DNA from: NORP240 sp942492445
GTDB taxonomy: Bacteria > Pseudomonadota > Gammaproteobacteria > Pseudomonadales > Pseudohongiellaceae
Reading direction: 5' to 3'
Length of the DNA stretch: 27,665 nt
Assembly: GCA_942492445.1 (NCBI GenBank)
Contig: CALOEW010000005.1
Location: 1 to 27,665 of the forward strand
In this document: positions 15,648-23,708 of the stretch, piece after piece
Numbering within the stretch: the first letter of the stretch is position 1
Layout of the letters: each line of letters begins with the position of its first letter
Notes under the pieces: generated by a model
What the model saw: the letters and a program-made list of their open reading frames with translations, nothing else
Databases searched by the model: none
What the model was told of the DNA's origin: nothing
Translations under genes and position numbers: made by a program

Positions 15648-16316
15648 ATGCTGAGTCTCGGGACCCGCCTGCTGGCAAGGTTTCTGCTTCTGCCGGTGGT
15701 GCTTGCGTTGCTGCTGCTGGTGCCGGCCGGTACTCCGGATTATTGGCAAGCCTATGCCTACCTGCTTGCTCTGGCGGTTCCGGCGGTTGTTGCGGTCGGC
15801 CACTTTCTGGCGAATGACCCTGCAGTGCTGGAACGGCGCCTGCGCAGCCGGGAAACAGAACTCACTCAGAAGGCAGTGATCGCTGTGATTGCCCTGCTGT
15901 TGGTAGCCGGTTACCTGGTGTGCGGGCTGGATCGCCGCGGCGGTTGGTCGAATGTGCCATTGGCGGCGGTGTTAGCAGCCGACCTCGTGGTATTTCTCGG
16001 CTACAGTCTGGTTTTCCTGGTGTTGCAGTTCAATCGTCATGCCTCACGCATAGTCGAGGTCGAAGCGGGTCAACAGGTAGTGCGAACCGGTCCTTACGCA
16101 ATCGTGCGTCATCCCATGTACAGCGGGGCACTGTTGACGTTCATCGCCACGCCGGTGGCGCTGGGATCCTGGTGGGGGCTGTCTCTGTTCGTGTTTGTGC
16201 CGCTGCTGCTGGTGCCGCGCATTCTCAACGAAGAGCAGGTTCTTAGGCAGCGGCTTGAGGGGTACCGCCAATACTGTAATGAAGTCAGATGGCGTCTGCT
16301 GCCGCTGGTCTGGTAA
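15648..16316 (+). CDS. ICMT/PEMT-like membrane methyltransferase family protein
   Basis: A 222-residue multi-pass protein with about five hydrophobic segments. Near the C terminus it carries RTGPYAIVRHPMYSG, the signature of the isoprenylcysteine carboxyl methyltransferase/phospholipid methyltransferase family. This is followed by a membrane pair and NEEQVLRQRLEGYRQYCNEVRWRLLPLVW, also typical (EExxL...GY..Y). Members use S-adenosylmethionine on lipid-like or membrane substrates; the bacterial substrate is usually unknown. ATG 15648 has AAGGAA 7 nt upstream. The longer frame from 15510 runs through the promoter region and is rejected. Confidence 0.85.
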   Translation: MLSLGTRLLARFLLLPVVLALLLLVPAGTPDYWQAYAYLLALAVPAVVAVGHFLANDPAVLERRLRSRETELTQKAVIAVIALLLVAGYLVCGLDRRGGWSNVPLAAVLAADLVVFLGYSLVFLVLQFNRHASRIVEVEAGQQVVRTGPYAIVRHPMYSGALLTFIATPVALGSWWGLSLFVFVPLLLVPRILNEEQVLRQRLEGYRQYCNEVRWRLLPLVW

Positions 16317-16516
16317 GCTGCACCGACATTGGCAGGTTCTCAACAGCTCCCCCGGCTGCCTGCGTGCCCGGAAGGCAGGCAGGAGGGACGTCGGTCATTG
16401 ACCTGCCGGAAGGGGTTTCCCGCGGGCGATCCAGACTTTGGATACCGCCGGGGCCGGCAGGGCCGGCTGCAGGAAACCTGGCTTCTGACACAGATTATTG
16501 AGAGAGGAGAATTCTG

Positions 16517-17323
16517 GTGAACGACAGTCGAATCGAAGTGGGGATTATCGGCAAGGTAGTCAATATATTGGCCGCGCTGGCTGCCATCGCGGGCCTGGGT
16601 CTGGGTCTGTATGCCCTTGCCGGACCACTGGGAGTGTGGCTGGGTATGACAGACTTCCGGACAGGTTTCAGTATCCTGCAACGGGTCAATCCGATAGCCA
16701 ATCAGGTGGCCATTGGAGCGCTGGTGATAACGATTCTGGCCTTCTCCGGTTTGCTGGTCTTCAGGCTGGGCAACAGTACCCGACTTGCTACCCTGGCGTT
16801 GCTGGGCACGGTGGCAGCCGGGCTGGCTTACTATGTTCCGGAAAGCTTTCGTCCCACACCCGGGACACCTCCCATACACGATATCTCAACGGATACCGTG
16901 AACCCTCCTGCCTACGTGGCAATCGCGCCATTGCGAGCCGACGCGGCCAATTCCATGGTGTATGGCAGTGGCAGCCTGACTGACGGGACCGAGCTGACAC
17001 CGGAACTGCTGGGGCAACTGCAACGGGAAGCCTACCCCGATATCGTGCCGCAACGATTCAACGAGCCGGTTGACGTGATATTCACTCGCGCGGTGACGGC
17101 CGCGGAAAGCCTGGGATGGGATATCGTCGCAGCGGCGCGGAGCGATGGGCGTATCGAAGCGACGGACACCACGTTCTGGTTTCGTTTCAAGGACGACGTG
17201 GTGATTTACATTACCCGCGAGGGGGACGAGACGGTATTGAACGCCCGTTCCCTTTCCCGCGTAGGGGTCGGTGACGTGGGCAAGAACGCGGCCCGGCTAC
17301 GGGAATTCTTTGCACTCCTGTGA
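16517..17323 (+). CDS. DUF1499-domain membrane protein
   Basis: A 268-residue protein. Three hydrophobic segments occupy about residues 8-115 (VVNILAALAAIAGLGLGLYALAG, VAIGALVITILAFSGLLVF, LATLALLGTVAAGLAYYV). A soluble C-terminal DUF1499 domain follows, with PPIHDISTD, the helix VIFTRAVTAAESLGWDIVAA, then GRIEATDTTFWFRFKDDVVIYI and SRVGVGDVGKNAARLREF. DUF1499 proteins are of unknown function. GTG 16517 is accepted as the start because GAGAGGAGA lies just upstream (16502-16510). It lies between the ICMT-like gene and threonine synthase on the same strand. Confidence 0.85.
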   Translation: MNDSRIEVGIIGKVVNILAALAAIAGLGLGLYALAGPLGVWLGMTDFRTGFSILQRVNPIANQVAIGALVITILAFSGLLVFRLGNSTRLATLALLGTVAAGLAYYVPESFRPTPGTPPIHDISTDTVNPPAYVAIAPLRADAANSMVYGSGSLTDGTELTPELLGQLQREAYPDIVPQRFNEPVDVIFTRAVTAAESLGWDIVAAARSDGRIEATDTTFWFRFKDDVVIYITREGDETVLNARSLSRVGVGDVGKNAARLREFFALL

Positions 17324-17430
17324 GGTAGCTAGGGAACCTCTGCACGGTTGGGCCGGCCGGGTAACGGAATCAAGCGGACCGGCGAACCAGTGCCGCCGGT
17401 CGGGAGGCATTACACCGGAGGTGACAGGCC

Positions 17431-18684
17431 GTGACTGCTGAAACTCCCACGTTTGTGACTCACCTGGAGTGCAGTGACTCGGGAAAATCCTATCCTGCGG
17501 ACCGTCTTCACGGGTTGTCCGAAACGGGCAAGCCGTTGCTGGTTCGATACGATCTGGACGCACTGCGAGAGTATTTCCCCAGGTCTGCCTTAAAGAACCG
17601 CCCGCCCGAATTCTGGCGCTATCGTGAATTGCTCCCCGTTCGTAAAAGTGCAAGCCTCGTCCGGCTTGGCGAAGTGATGACCCCGCTGTTACCCGCCAAA
17701 CGCCTGCAGAAATCCTACCAGTGCGGTGAAATTCTGATCAAGGACGAGGGGCGACTGCCTACCGGATCATTCAAAGCCCGGGGCCTGGCGCTGGCAGTCT
17801 CGATGGCGAAAGAGTTGGGTGTCAGACGTATGGCCATGCCCACCAACGGCAATGCCGGAGCGGCATTGGCTGCCTACTGTGCAGCCGCGGGAATCGAATC
17901 GTTCGTTTTCTGTCCTGAAGATACACCACCTATCAATATTGATGAAATCAGCTTCCTGGGTGCCCATACCTTTCTGGTGAATGGGTTGATCAACGATTGC
18001 GGGCGCATTGTCGCTGAGGGCAGGGAGATTCTTGACTGGTTCGATACTTCGACACTGAAAGAGCCCTATCGCATTGAAGGGAAAAAGACCATGGGATTGG
18101 AGCTGGTGGAGCAGCTGAGCTGGGAGGTGCCTGACGTCATCCTTTACCCGACTGGTGGTGGTACCGGATTGATAGGGATGTGGAAAGCATTCGCTGAACT
18201 GGAGGGGATTGGCTGGATTGACGGCAGGAGGCCGCGCATGGTGGCGGTTCAGGCAGAGAACTGTGCACCAATCGTCAAAGCCTATGAGGAAGGATCACGA
18301 CACGCGGAACTCTGGCGCGATGCCAGGACTATTGCCGCAGGCATACGTGTTCCGGTAGCGGTAGGAGACTTTCTGATCCTCGATGCTGTCCGCGAGAGCA
18401 ATGGCTTTGCTGTGGCCGTGAGCGATGCCGCCATCACCGCAGCCTGGCGGGAGTGCGCCAGGGACCAGGGGATTCTGTTGTGCCCTGAAGGCGCTGCTAC
18501 CCTGGCGGCATTGAAGCAGGAGCTGGCCAGTGGAAGAATCAGACGCGACGAACGGGTGGTACTGTTCAATTGTGCTACTGGACTCAAGTATCCCCTGCCG
18601 GGTAGCGTGAAGGGTCGTTTTGAGACCATCGACCCGGGACAACCGGTTGACTATCAATGGATAGCGTCGTTTACTGACCGCTGA
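17431..18684 (+). CDS. thrC: Threonine synthase (PLP-dependent)
   Basis: A 417-residue fold-type II PLP enzyme. It has LIKDEGRLPTGSFKARG with the Schiff-base Lys115, PTNGNAGAALAAYCAAAG for substrate binding, and PTGGGTGLIGMWKAF for the PLP phosphate. The N-terminal region (THLECSDSG...GKPLLVRYDL) is the form seen in archaeal-type threonine synthases, but the second Cys of the usual CxxCG is Ser. The reaction is O-phospho-homoserine to threonine in the cytoplasm. A related PLP lyase cannot be fully excluded. GTG 17431 has a strong GGAGGTG upstream. The next gene, a selenoprotein, starts 18 nt after its stop. Confidence 0.85.
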   Translation: MTAETPTFVTHLECSDSGKSYPADRLHGLSETGKPLLVRYDLDALREYFPRSALKNRPPEFWRYRELLPVRKSASLVRLGEVMTPLLPAKRLQKSYQCGEILIKDEGRLPTGSFKARGLALAVSMAKELGVRRMAMPTNGNAGAALAAYCAAAGIESFVFCPEDTPPINIDEISFLGAHTFLVNGLINDCGRIVAEGREILDWFDTSTLKEPYRIEGKKTMGLELVEQLSWEVPDVILYPTGGGTGLIGMWKAFAELEGIGWIDGRRPRMVAVQAENCAPIVKAYEEGSRHAELWRDARTIAAGIRVPVAVGDFLILDAVRESNGFAVAVSDAAITAAWRECARDQGILLCPEGAATLAALKQELASGRIRRDERVVLFNCATGLKYPLPGSVKGRFETIDPGQPVDYQWIASFTDR

Positions 18685-18702
18685 CAAAACTGGAGCGACT
18701 GG

Positions 18703-18927
18703 ATGGAAGTTGAAATTACCTACTGTGGCGCCTGAAACTACCGACCCCAGGCTGACCGTGTGTCAGCTGAAATCAGAGAGGTGGCCGACGCGGAGATAAA
18801 ACTGGTCGCCGGCAGTGGCGGCGTGTTTGACGTCCGATGTAATGGCAGCCTGGTATTTTCGAAGTTCCGGGAAGGGCGGTTTCCCGATGTGGGCGAATTG
18901 GCAATGCGTATCGGGGACCTTGGCTGA
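18703..18927 (+). CDS. SelW-like (Rdx family) selenoprotein with in-frame TGA = selenocysteine
   Basis: ATG 18703 (GGAG at 18692-18695) opens a 74-residue frame with one internal TGA at 18733-18735, codon 11, and a final TGA at 18925-18927. Read through as selenocysteine, it begins MEVEITYCGAUNYRPQADRV, the thioredoxin-like beta strand and CxxU redox motif of the SelW/Rdx family. It then shows the family ending: GGVFDVRCNGSLVFSKFREG, then RFPDVGELAMRIGDLG. Coding character continues unbroken past the TGA. A hairpin placed like a bacterial SECIS follows. Rdx proteins are small thiol/selenol oxidoreductases. Selenocysteine needs selA, selB and selC elsewhere in the genome, which cannot be seen here. 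Confidence 0.88.
18750..18768 (+). promoter_or_regulatory. Candidate bacterial SECIS element
   Basis: GCTGAC (18751-18756) and GTCAGC (18762-18767) form a perfect stem, extendable by one G.U pair, with loop CGTGT. The loop begins 21 nt after the TGA, inside the 16-37 nt range known for bacterial SECIS elements. The second loop base is G, as the consensus expects. It lies within the coding sequence. Confidence 0.7.
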
Positions 18928-18942
18928 GAAGCCTGGCGCAGT

Positions 18943-18976
18943 GCCACTGCCGGGCCGGTGAAGGCCCGGCAGTGGC
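18943..18976. terminator. Bidirectional-type hairpin between convergent genes
   Basis: A perfect 14-bp inverted repeat, GCCACTGCCGGGCC (18943-18956) with its complement (18963-18976), and a 6-nt loop. It lies between the selenoprotein stop and the end of the convergent minus-strand gene. The T-tract is poor, but position and stability suggest a terminator for both directions. Confidence 0.65.
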
Positions 18977-19000
18977 TTGACGGACTAAATCAGAGGGTTC

Positions 19001-20476
19001 CTAGAAATCCAGTGCCGGTGCGGAGTCGCCCGCTGGCTGAACAGAGCGGCACTCGGCGATGTCCTCGTCGGAGAGTCCCAGTTCCCTGGCCCGGTCCTCG
19101 ATATCCTCCTCGCTGGCGTCGGGGTCATAGAGCCCCCGGGCGAGACCGGCAACGTCCAGATTGCCCAGCTGACTGACTGCCTGTCCGATACCGCCCAGAA
19201 AACCACCAAGGCCGCGTCGACGTGGCTGGGAAGCCTGGGCTTCTTCAATTTTCTGCTCCAGGCATTGCTGCTGCGCTTCCTGGGCTGCGGCGATTTCTGC
19301 TGCAGAAGGCGCGCCACCATCGCGGGCACCGGGATCTGCAAACAGGTCGGTGGCCGGAGCGCCAAAAAAACTGCTGGTGGAACCACAGGGCGAGGTATCG
19401 AACAGTGCCGAAGCCATTTCCACCTGATCCGGCAAACCGGCATTGACACGGATTCGGGGGATCATGGTTTCAACCTGAATACTGCCGTTGTTGATCAGAT
19501 TGTTTATCATTTCCATCTGCGGACCCAGCATGTTTTCCATCATTTCACGCTGTGGTCCCGACAGCTGGTTCAGTTGTTGTTGGGCCTCCGCAAGTTGAAC
19601 CCGGGCATCGGCAATCTGCGCTTCCTGCTCAGGGGTCAGGACTCCCCCCATACTCATAACCTGCCGGGTTGCTTCATAAAGCGGGCCGACCTGCTGGTAA
19701 TCCAGACTCAGCATTTCGATGAACATCTCACGATCGGCGCCGTCGACATCGGCAATGCCGTCCATGCGGACCCGCAGTGGAACATAGTTGTCCTGGTCGA
19801 TCCAGACACTGACCGCATTGACGTCGAACTGCTGACCGTCATCGGCGATCTGAGTGTAGTCGATATCGTCGGCGCGAATATGAAATGCCGGGCGTCCTTC
19901 TACCGTCTCGGTGCCGACCAGATCGGCATTGTCCAGCAGCAGCCCCATTTGTTCGGCATTGGAGGCAACGTCGGTATCAACACCGTTGAGCTGTCTGTCC
20001 CGTTCCCCGGCGGCGGCTGCGCGCATGAACATGGCCATGCTGCCGGTCATGACACGGGGATCCGGTGACGCCCACGGTTCGTCGTAGGACTCCACGGGCA
20101 TGAATACGTCCACGGGCAGCCCGGAGTTTTCGATTTCATTGCTCAACGCGTCGCCGGTTTGTTCCAGTCCTCTGGCAAACAGTTCCATTTCCTCCGGCGT
20201 CAGGCTCACAGCGTCATTGTTCTGGCGCCGGGAGATTTCATCGGGGGGTACCAGGCGGAAGGTGTCGATTGGTTCACCGTTGACTTCCCGTACCACCTTT
20301 TCATAGTACAGCATCATCGGAACGCCCATGGTGCATTGGTTGACGATATAATTTTGCACGGATGACTTTCGTTGCATGTCTCTTGAAATCACTTCTTCAA
20401 GAATATCCCGGGCACTTTGCCCGTAAACTGTACTTGACAGGATCGCGGTTAACATAAAAAGGACAATTCTTGGCAT
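19001..20476 (-). CDS. Large secreted protein of unknown function
   Basis: A 491-residue protein with a signal peptide (MPRIVLFMLTAILSSTVYG, cleavage near QS). The N-terminal half is rich in beta strands and has the sense of a LolA-like lipoprotein-carrier fold (YYEKVVREVNGEPIDTFRLVPPDEI, WIDQDNYVPLRVRMDGI), but this is only a resemblance. Residues about 280-340 are a Gln/Met-rich helical region. The C-terminal part contains a Gly-rich GLGGFLGGIGQAV segment and an acidic tail (DASEEDIEDRARELGLSDEDIAEC). ATG 20476 has GGAG about 8 nt upstream. Function is not recognised. Confidence 0.7.
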   Translation of the reverse strand: MPRIVLFMLTAILSSTVYGQSARDILEEVISRDMQRKSSVQNYIVNQCTMGVPMMLYYEKVVREVNGEPIDTFRLVPPDEISRRQNNDAVSLTPEEMELFARGLEQTGDALSNEIENSGLPVDVFMPVESYDEPWASPDPRVMTGSMAMFMRAAAAGERDRQLNGVDTDVASNAEQMGLLLDNADLVGTETVEGRPAFHIRADDIDYTQIADDGQQFDVNAVSVWIDQDNYVPLRVRMDGIADVDGADREMFIEMLSLDYQQVGPLYEATRQVMSMGGVLTPEQEAQIADARVQLAEAQQQLNQLSGPQREMMENMLGPQMEMINNLINNGSIQVETMIPRIRVNAGLPDQVEMASALFDTSPCGSTSSFFGAPATDLFADPGARDGGAPSAAEIAAAQEAQQQCLEQKIEEAQASQPRRRGLGGFLGGIGQAVSQLGNLDVAGLARGLYDPDASEEDIEDRARELGLSDEDIAECRSVQPAGDSAPALDF

Positions 20477-20585
20477 GGTATGTCTCCGGTATGCAGATGT
20501 TATTGGCGGATTGCAGTGATTACCTGCCCAGACTTCCCAACTCTACACTATTCGAGAAGCCCTATTAAGGCTATTCCGGCATTTT

Positions 20586-21167
20586 TTAGTTTGCTGATTG
20601 CCCCAGCAGTTTCATTTTATCGAGCCAGGCCTTGCGCCGTTCGTCCGATGCGCCTTCCACCAGGCCGAACAAAGTCTCCCGTACCGGGGAAATGCCGCAG
20701 AATTTCAGGATATTTCTTTCCAGGCTTTTCAGGCTATGGGCGCGATAGTACCAGCGATAGAAGAATCCGGGCATACCCATGGTAATCACAATGCGGCAGC
20801 TTTTTCCTGCCAGCAGCTGCTTTGGCCATTTGTGTTCTTTCGAATTATCCAGGGCGACGCCCGGCCGGAATACCTGTTCGATGAAGGCCTTCAGCAACGC
20901 TGGCATGGTACCCAGCCAGAGCGGGTAAATTATGACCAGGTGATCGGCGTTTTCGATCTTGGATACCGGCAGCGCCAGAGACTCCGGCAATGCTCCTTCC
21001 CACTCTGACCGACTCCGCAACAGGGGGAAATCCAGTGCGGTGACATCGATGGAGTCAAGGTGGTGCCCCGCACTTCGCGCACCTTCGGCGTAGGATTCAG
21101 CAAGAGCATGACACAGATGGGGTGCAGAATTGTCGGGGTGACCTTGAATGATAACTACGTTAGCCAC
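20586..21167 (-). CDS. Flavodoxin-fold NAD(P)H:quinone oxidoreductase-like protein
   Basis: A 193-residue protein with the NQO1/MdaB/KefF-type flavodoxin fold: NVVIIQGHPDNSAPHLCHALAESY at the N terminus for the FMN/FAD phosphate. ADHLVIIYPLWLGTMPALLKAFIEQVFRPGVAL is the central signature, followed by ITMGMPGFFYRWYYRAHSLKSLERNILKFCG. Such enzymes reduce quinones with NAD(P)H in the cytoplasm. The start chosen is GTG 21167 (VANVVIIQ), because the upstream frame from 21299 is read out of the end of the previous gene. The spacing to the upstream DUF3365 stop is only 7 nt, so the two are coupled. Confidence 0.82.
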   Translation of the reverse strand: MANVVIIQGHPDNSAPHLCHALAESYAEGARSAGHHLDSIDVTALDFPLLRSRSEWEGALPESLALPVSKIENADHLVIIYPLWLGTMPALLKAFIEQVFRPGVALDNSKEHKWPKQLLAGKSCRIVITMGMPGFFYRWYYRAHSLKSLERNILKFCGISPVRETLFGLVEGASDERRKAWLDKMKLLGQSAN

Positions 21168-21174
21168 GAATCCT

Positions 21175-21771
21175 TTAATCCAGTGGTTTCCACAAACTGA
21201 TGGCACCCCGGATCTGGCCCAGGCTGTAACCGGTGGCGAGATCGCCCGGATAATATTCCTGCAAGGCGCTGACCACTGCAGTGGACAATTCGCTGCCATG
21301 GCAACTCAGGCACAAAGGCATAACCAGTTGCGCCTGCATATAGCGGTACTGACCGTCGACAATGTCGGCACTGCTGATCATTGGCCCCGGTTCGCCGGCC
21401 TGCCGGCGTTGATCGAATTCGCGCAGCTTGGCTGTTTCCCAGGTGTCGGGGGAGGCCAGGCTGCGATTTCTGGGTTTCAGACTTACGCGGCGCACCTGCC
21501 AGCCGGTCTCCTCGCTCAGCGCTGCGGCCATGGCCGGGGCCTGGACCGAGCAGACTTCAATGGCAGTTACGGGACCGCCACCTTGCATGGCCTGTTGCAG
21601 TGTCGGCAATAGAGTGGCCACAAATCTTCGGGCGATTTCGCTGGCTTCCGCTTCCAGTACCTGCGTATCTGCCGCTTCGCCTGAAGGTGCCGGTGAACAG
21701 GAATTCAGGGCCAGCAGAGCCAATACGGAAAGCCGCAGGGTCGGTGTCTGTCGAGTTTTCGAAGGTTTCAT
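21175..21771 (-). CDS. DUF3365 haem-binding lipoprotein-like protein
   Basis: A 198-residue protein. The N terminus is basic, then hydrophobic, with a likely lipobox LNSC (Cys25), so it is probably a periplasmic lipoprotein. The DUF3365-type domain has AIEVCSVQAPAMAAALSEETGW and RRVSLKPRNRSLASPDTWE, then a c-type haem motif CLSCH (Cys154, Cys157, His158). GYSLGQIRGAISLWKPLD is the usual ending. Family members bind one haem and are thought to act in redox sensing or electron transfer. ATG 21771 is favoured over GTG 21822 because it gives a proper signal peptide. The quinone reductase follows 7 nt later. Confidence 0.83.
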   Translation of the reverse strand: MKPSKTRQTPTLRLSVLALLALNSCSPAPSGEAADTQVLEAEASEIARRFVATLLPTLQQAMQGGGPVTAIEVCSVQAPAMAAALSEETGWQVRRVSLKPRNRSLASPDTWETAKLREFDQRRQAGEPGPMISSADIVDGQYRYMQAQLVMPLCLSCHGSELSTAVVSALQEYYPGDLATGYSLGQIRGAISLWKPLD

Positions 21772-22288
21772 GGGAATAACCGGAAATTTCCTGACCAATT
21801 GTGCCACGGATGGAGGAGACACCTTTGCATTCCTTTCCGCATTCTTTGTACCGGCCTGCTCAACTCCAGGCCTGCTGGCAGCCGGGAGTGGGTACTGGCC
21901 GCTCCGGCAGCGCCCCAGGGTGAGGCCGGTGCTGGCACAGGGCGCGAATACGCAAATTCTGACACAATGACAGGCTGCTGCAAAGCCGGCTCGAGTCGGA
22001 ACTATGACTCACTCCTGCCAGGTGTCTGCCAGCAATCGGAATTCGCAGCACAGGCACTGCCCACAAGCCAGTTGTGCAGCCCGGCGTCCACTGTAGTTGG
22101 CCGGGCAGGCTCATTAAAGTGAACACCATCCGCCTCGCTGCGAGCAAAATGTTTCTGGAAGTGACTATCGAAGTGGAGTCCCCGGGATTTTGTTAAAAAT
22201 GACACATGATTCGACAATATTGACAGGGTAGCCCTTGAAACCTGGTTACAGGAGTTGGCCGTTTGCTCGAGTGAATTGAATTAAGCAA

Positions 22289-22518
22289 TATAAAACAGGA
22301 AGTTAGATAATTTCCAGGAACCTGGCACAGCTTATGCAACAACCTGTGCAGCAGCCGATGCAATAGTGCAGAGGACTGTGAAGGCAACATCCGCCCGGAA
22401 CGCGGCACCCGGTGATCAGACACCGCCGGTAACGCGGGAGGACGGGCAGGCCTGAGGAAGGTAACTGAGAAAGTGACAGGGTTTTGGGGCCGGGCTGCGA
22501 CTGAAGGCCCCCTTTTTT
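22289..22518 (+). ncRNA. Possible structured leader or small RNA ending in a terminator
   Basis: In the gene-free stretch 21823-22570 there is a TATAAA at 22289-22294. It is followed by several stems (CCAGG-AA-CCTGG, GCACAG/CTGTGC, CGGTG/CACCG) and finally an intrinsic terminator at 22486-22518. This could be an independent small RNA or an attenuated leader for the downstream small membrane peptide. No known RNA family was recognised. Confidence 0.25.
22486..22518 (+). terminator. Intrinsic terminator GGGGCC...GGCCCC-C-T6
   Basis: The stem GGGGCC (22486-22491) pairs with GGCCCC (22506-22511), followed by C and six T residues (22513-22518). No protein gene on the plus strand ends nearby, so it terminates either an unseen RNA or readthrough before the 29-residue gene. 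Confidence 0.6.
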
Positions 22519-22570
22519 GGACCGGAACCCTGTTGCAGCCCAGCAACCTGATTTACACGAGGAGCTTGTA

Positions 22571-22660
22571 ATGACACATATGAAGAGCATGATAATACTG
22601 ATGATGATCGCGCCGGTGACCGCGCTTGTCTGCTGGGCCATGTGGACCTACCTGACCTGA
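22571..22660 (+). CDS. 29-residue Met-rich membrane peptide
   Basis: ATG 22571 is preceded by AGGAG with 6-nt spacing (22560-22564). The 29 residues are MTHMKSMIILMMIAPVTALV followed by CWAMWTYLT: a short basic N terminus with a single membrane helix and six Met. It lies 58 nt before the secreted Met/Gln-repeat protein, on the same strand, and just after an intrinsic terminator. Function is unknown. Its good ribosome site and membrane character are the only support. Confidence 0.5.
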   Translation: MTHMKSMIILMMIAPVTALVCWAMWTYLT

Positions 22661-22718
22661 ATTGACCCTGCCTGCCAATGGTGGTTGTTACCAAAGCACT
22701 GAAATCGAGGTTTCTCCT

Positions 22719-23708
22719 ATGACAATTCAATTCAACAGATTACTGACGGGTGCCGCAATCGTGACGGCGTTGAGCCTGAGTCAGCCTGGCTGGTCTCAGC
22801 AGGGTGACACCCATGACAATCATGAAAACCCTGATACCGAAGTGCGGCAGAATGACACACTGATTGGCAATGAGTCGCAGCTCTCACCACAGAATGGCGG
22901 ACAGGGAGAAGTGATGCGGCAACGCCAGGGTGATGGTCAGGGCGGCATGATGCAGCAACGCCAGGGCGATGGTCAGGGCGGAATGATGCAGCAACGCCAG
23001 GGTGATGGTCAGGGCGGCATGATGCAGCAACGCCAGGGCGATAGTCAGGGCGGCTTGATGCAGCAACGCCAGGGTGATGGTCAGGGCGGCATGATGCAGC
23101 AACGCCAGGGCGATAGTCAGGGCGGCATGATGCAGCAGGGCCAGGGTGATGGTCAGGGCGGCATGATGCAACACATGGAACACATGCGTGCCATGATGAG
23201 CGGCGGGCAACAGGCCAGCACCGGCGGCCAGGACGCATTTTCCGCCATCCGTGCGGTAGTGAATCAGCTGGAAGCCAATCCCGATACCGACTGGAGCCGG
23301 ATCAACATCGACGCCCTGCGGGAACATCTTGTCGACATGCAGGAAGTTACGGTTAATGCTGCCGTGGAAACCAGCCAGGTGGCCGGCGGCGCCAGCTATC
23401 GCGTGACTGGTGCCAACAGAACATTACAGGCGATTCAGCGCATGGTGCCTGCTCACGCAATGCAGATCAGCTCCGAAACAGCGTGGACCGCGACAACCCG
23501 TGCGATTGCCGACGGGATCGAAGTAAAAGTTACGGCGGGGTCGGACGACGACGTGGCCCGGATCAGGGCATTAGGCTTCTTTGGATTCATGGTCTCGGGA
23601 GAGCACCACGACAGACACCACCTGGCAATTGCGGGAGCCGACATGGAACCCCTGTCTGAGAGTCAGAGCGATGGCGGCCATGGTGCCGGAGGTGACCACA
23701 GTCACTGA
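22719..23708 (+). CDS. Secreted Met/Gln-repeat protein
   Basis: A 329-residue protein. The signal peptide is MTIQFNRLLTGAAIVTALSLS...GWSQ. A low-complexity region made of seven 12-residue repeats of the type QRQGDGQGGMMQ follows (nt 22920-23171), then MQHMEHMRAMM. The C-terminal 150 residues form a globular domain (DAFSAIRAVVNQLEANPDTDWSRINIDALREHLVDM, then GANRTLQAIQRMVPAHA, then IRALGFFGFMVSGEHHDRHHLAIA) and a His-rich tail (GGHGAGGDHSH). Met- and His-rich periplasmic proteins often bind copper; here that is inferred only. GAGG lies 8 nt before ATG 22719. Confidence 0.72.
   Translation: MTIQFNRLLTGAAIVTALSLSQPGWSQQGDTHDNHENPDTEVRQNDTLIGNESQLSPQNGGQGEVMRQRQGDGQGGMMQQRQGDGQGGMMQQRQGDGQGGMMQQRQGDSQGGLMQQRQGDGQGGMMQQRQGDSQGGMMQQGQGDGQGGMMQHMEHMRAMMSGGQQASTGGQDAFSAIRAVVNQLEANPDTDWSRINIDALREHLVDMQEVTVNAAVETSQVAGGASYRVTGANRTLQAIQRMVPAHAMQISSETAWTATTRAIADGIEVKVTAGSDDDVARIRALGFFGFMVSGEHHDRHHLAIAGADMEPLSESQSDGGHGAGGDHSH
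22920..23171 (+). repeat. Seven in-frame 36-bp tandem repeats
   Basis: Units begin at 22920, 22956, 22992, 23028, 23064, 23100 and 23136. Odd units read cagggtgat and even units read cagggcgat, so the array appears to have grown by copying 72-bp pairs. Each unit encodes QRQGDGQGGMMQ with small variations (DS for DG, L for M, QG for QR in the last). Confidence 0.9.

Noticed and set aside
18738..18947. Minus-strand 69-residue frame over the selenoprotein
   Set aside because: Low-complexity Ser/Arg-rich translation without a ribosome site. The plus-strand reading matches the SelW/Rdx family.
22002..22217. 70-residue minus-strand frame
   Set aside because: It has a TTG start, no ribosome site and no recognisable motif. 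It is probably chance.
22303..22400. Minus-strand Cys-rich ending (CIGCCTGCCISC)
   Set aside because: It comes from GCA/GCAG runs on the plus strand. There is no start with a ribosome site and no recognised family.
22732..23327. Repeat-rich minus-strand frames opposite the Met/Gln protein
   Set aside because: They are reverse readings of the 36-bp tandem array. The plus-strand frame has the signal peptide and ribosome site.
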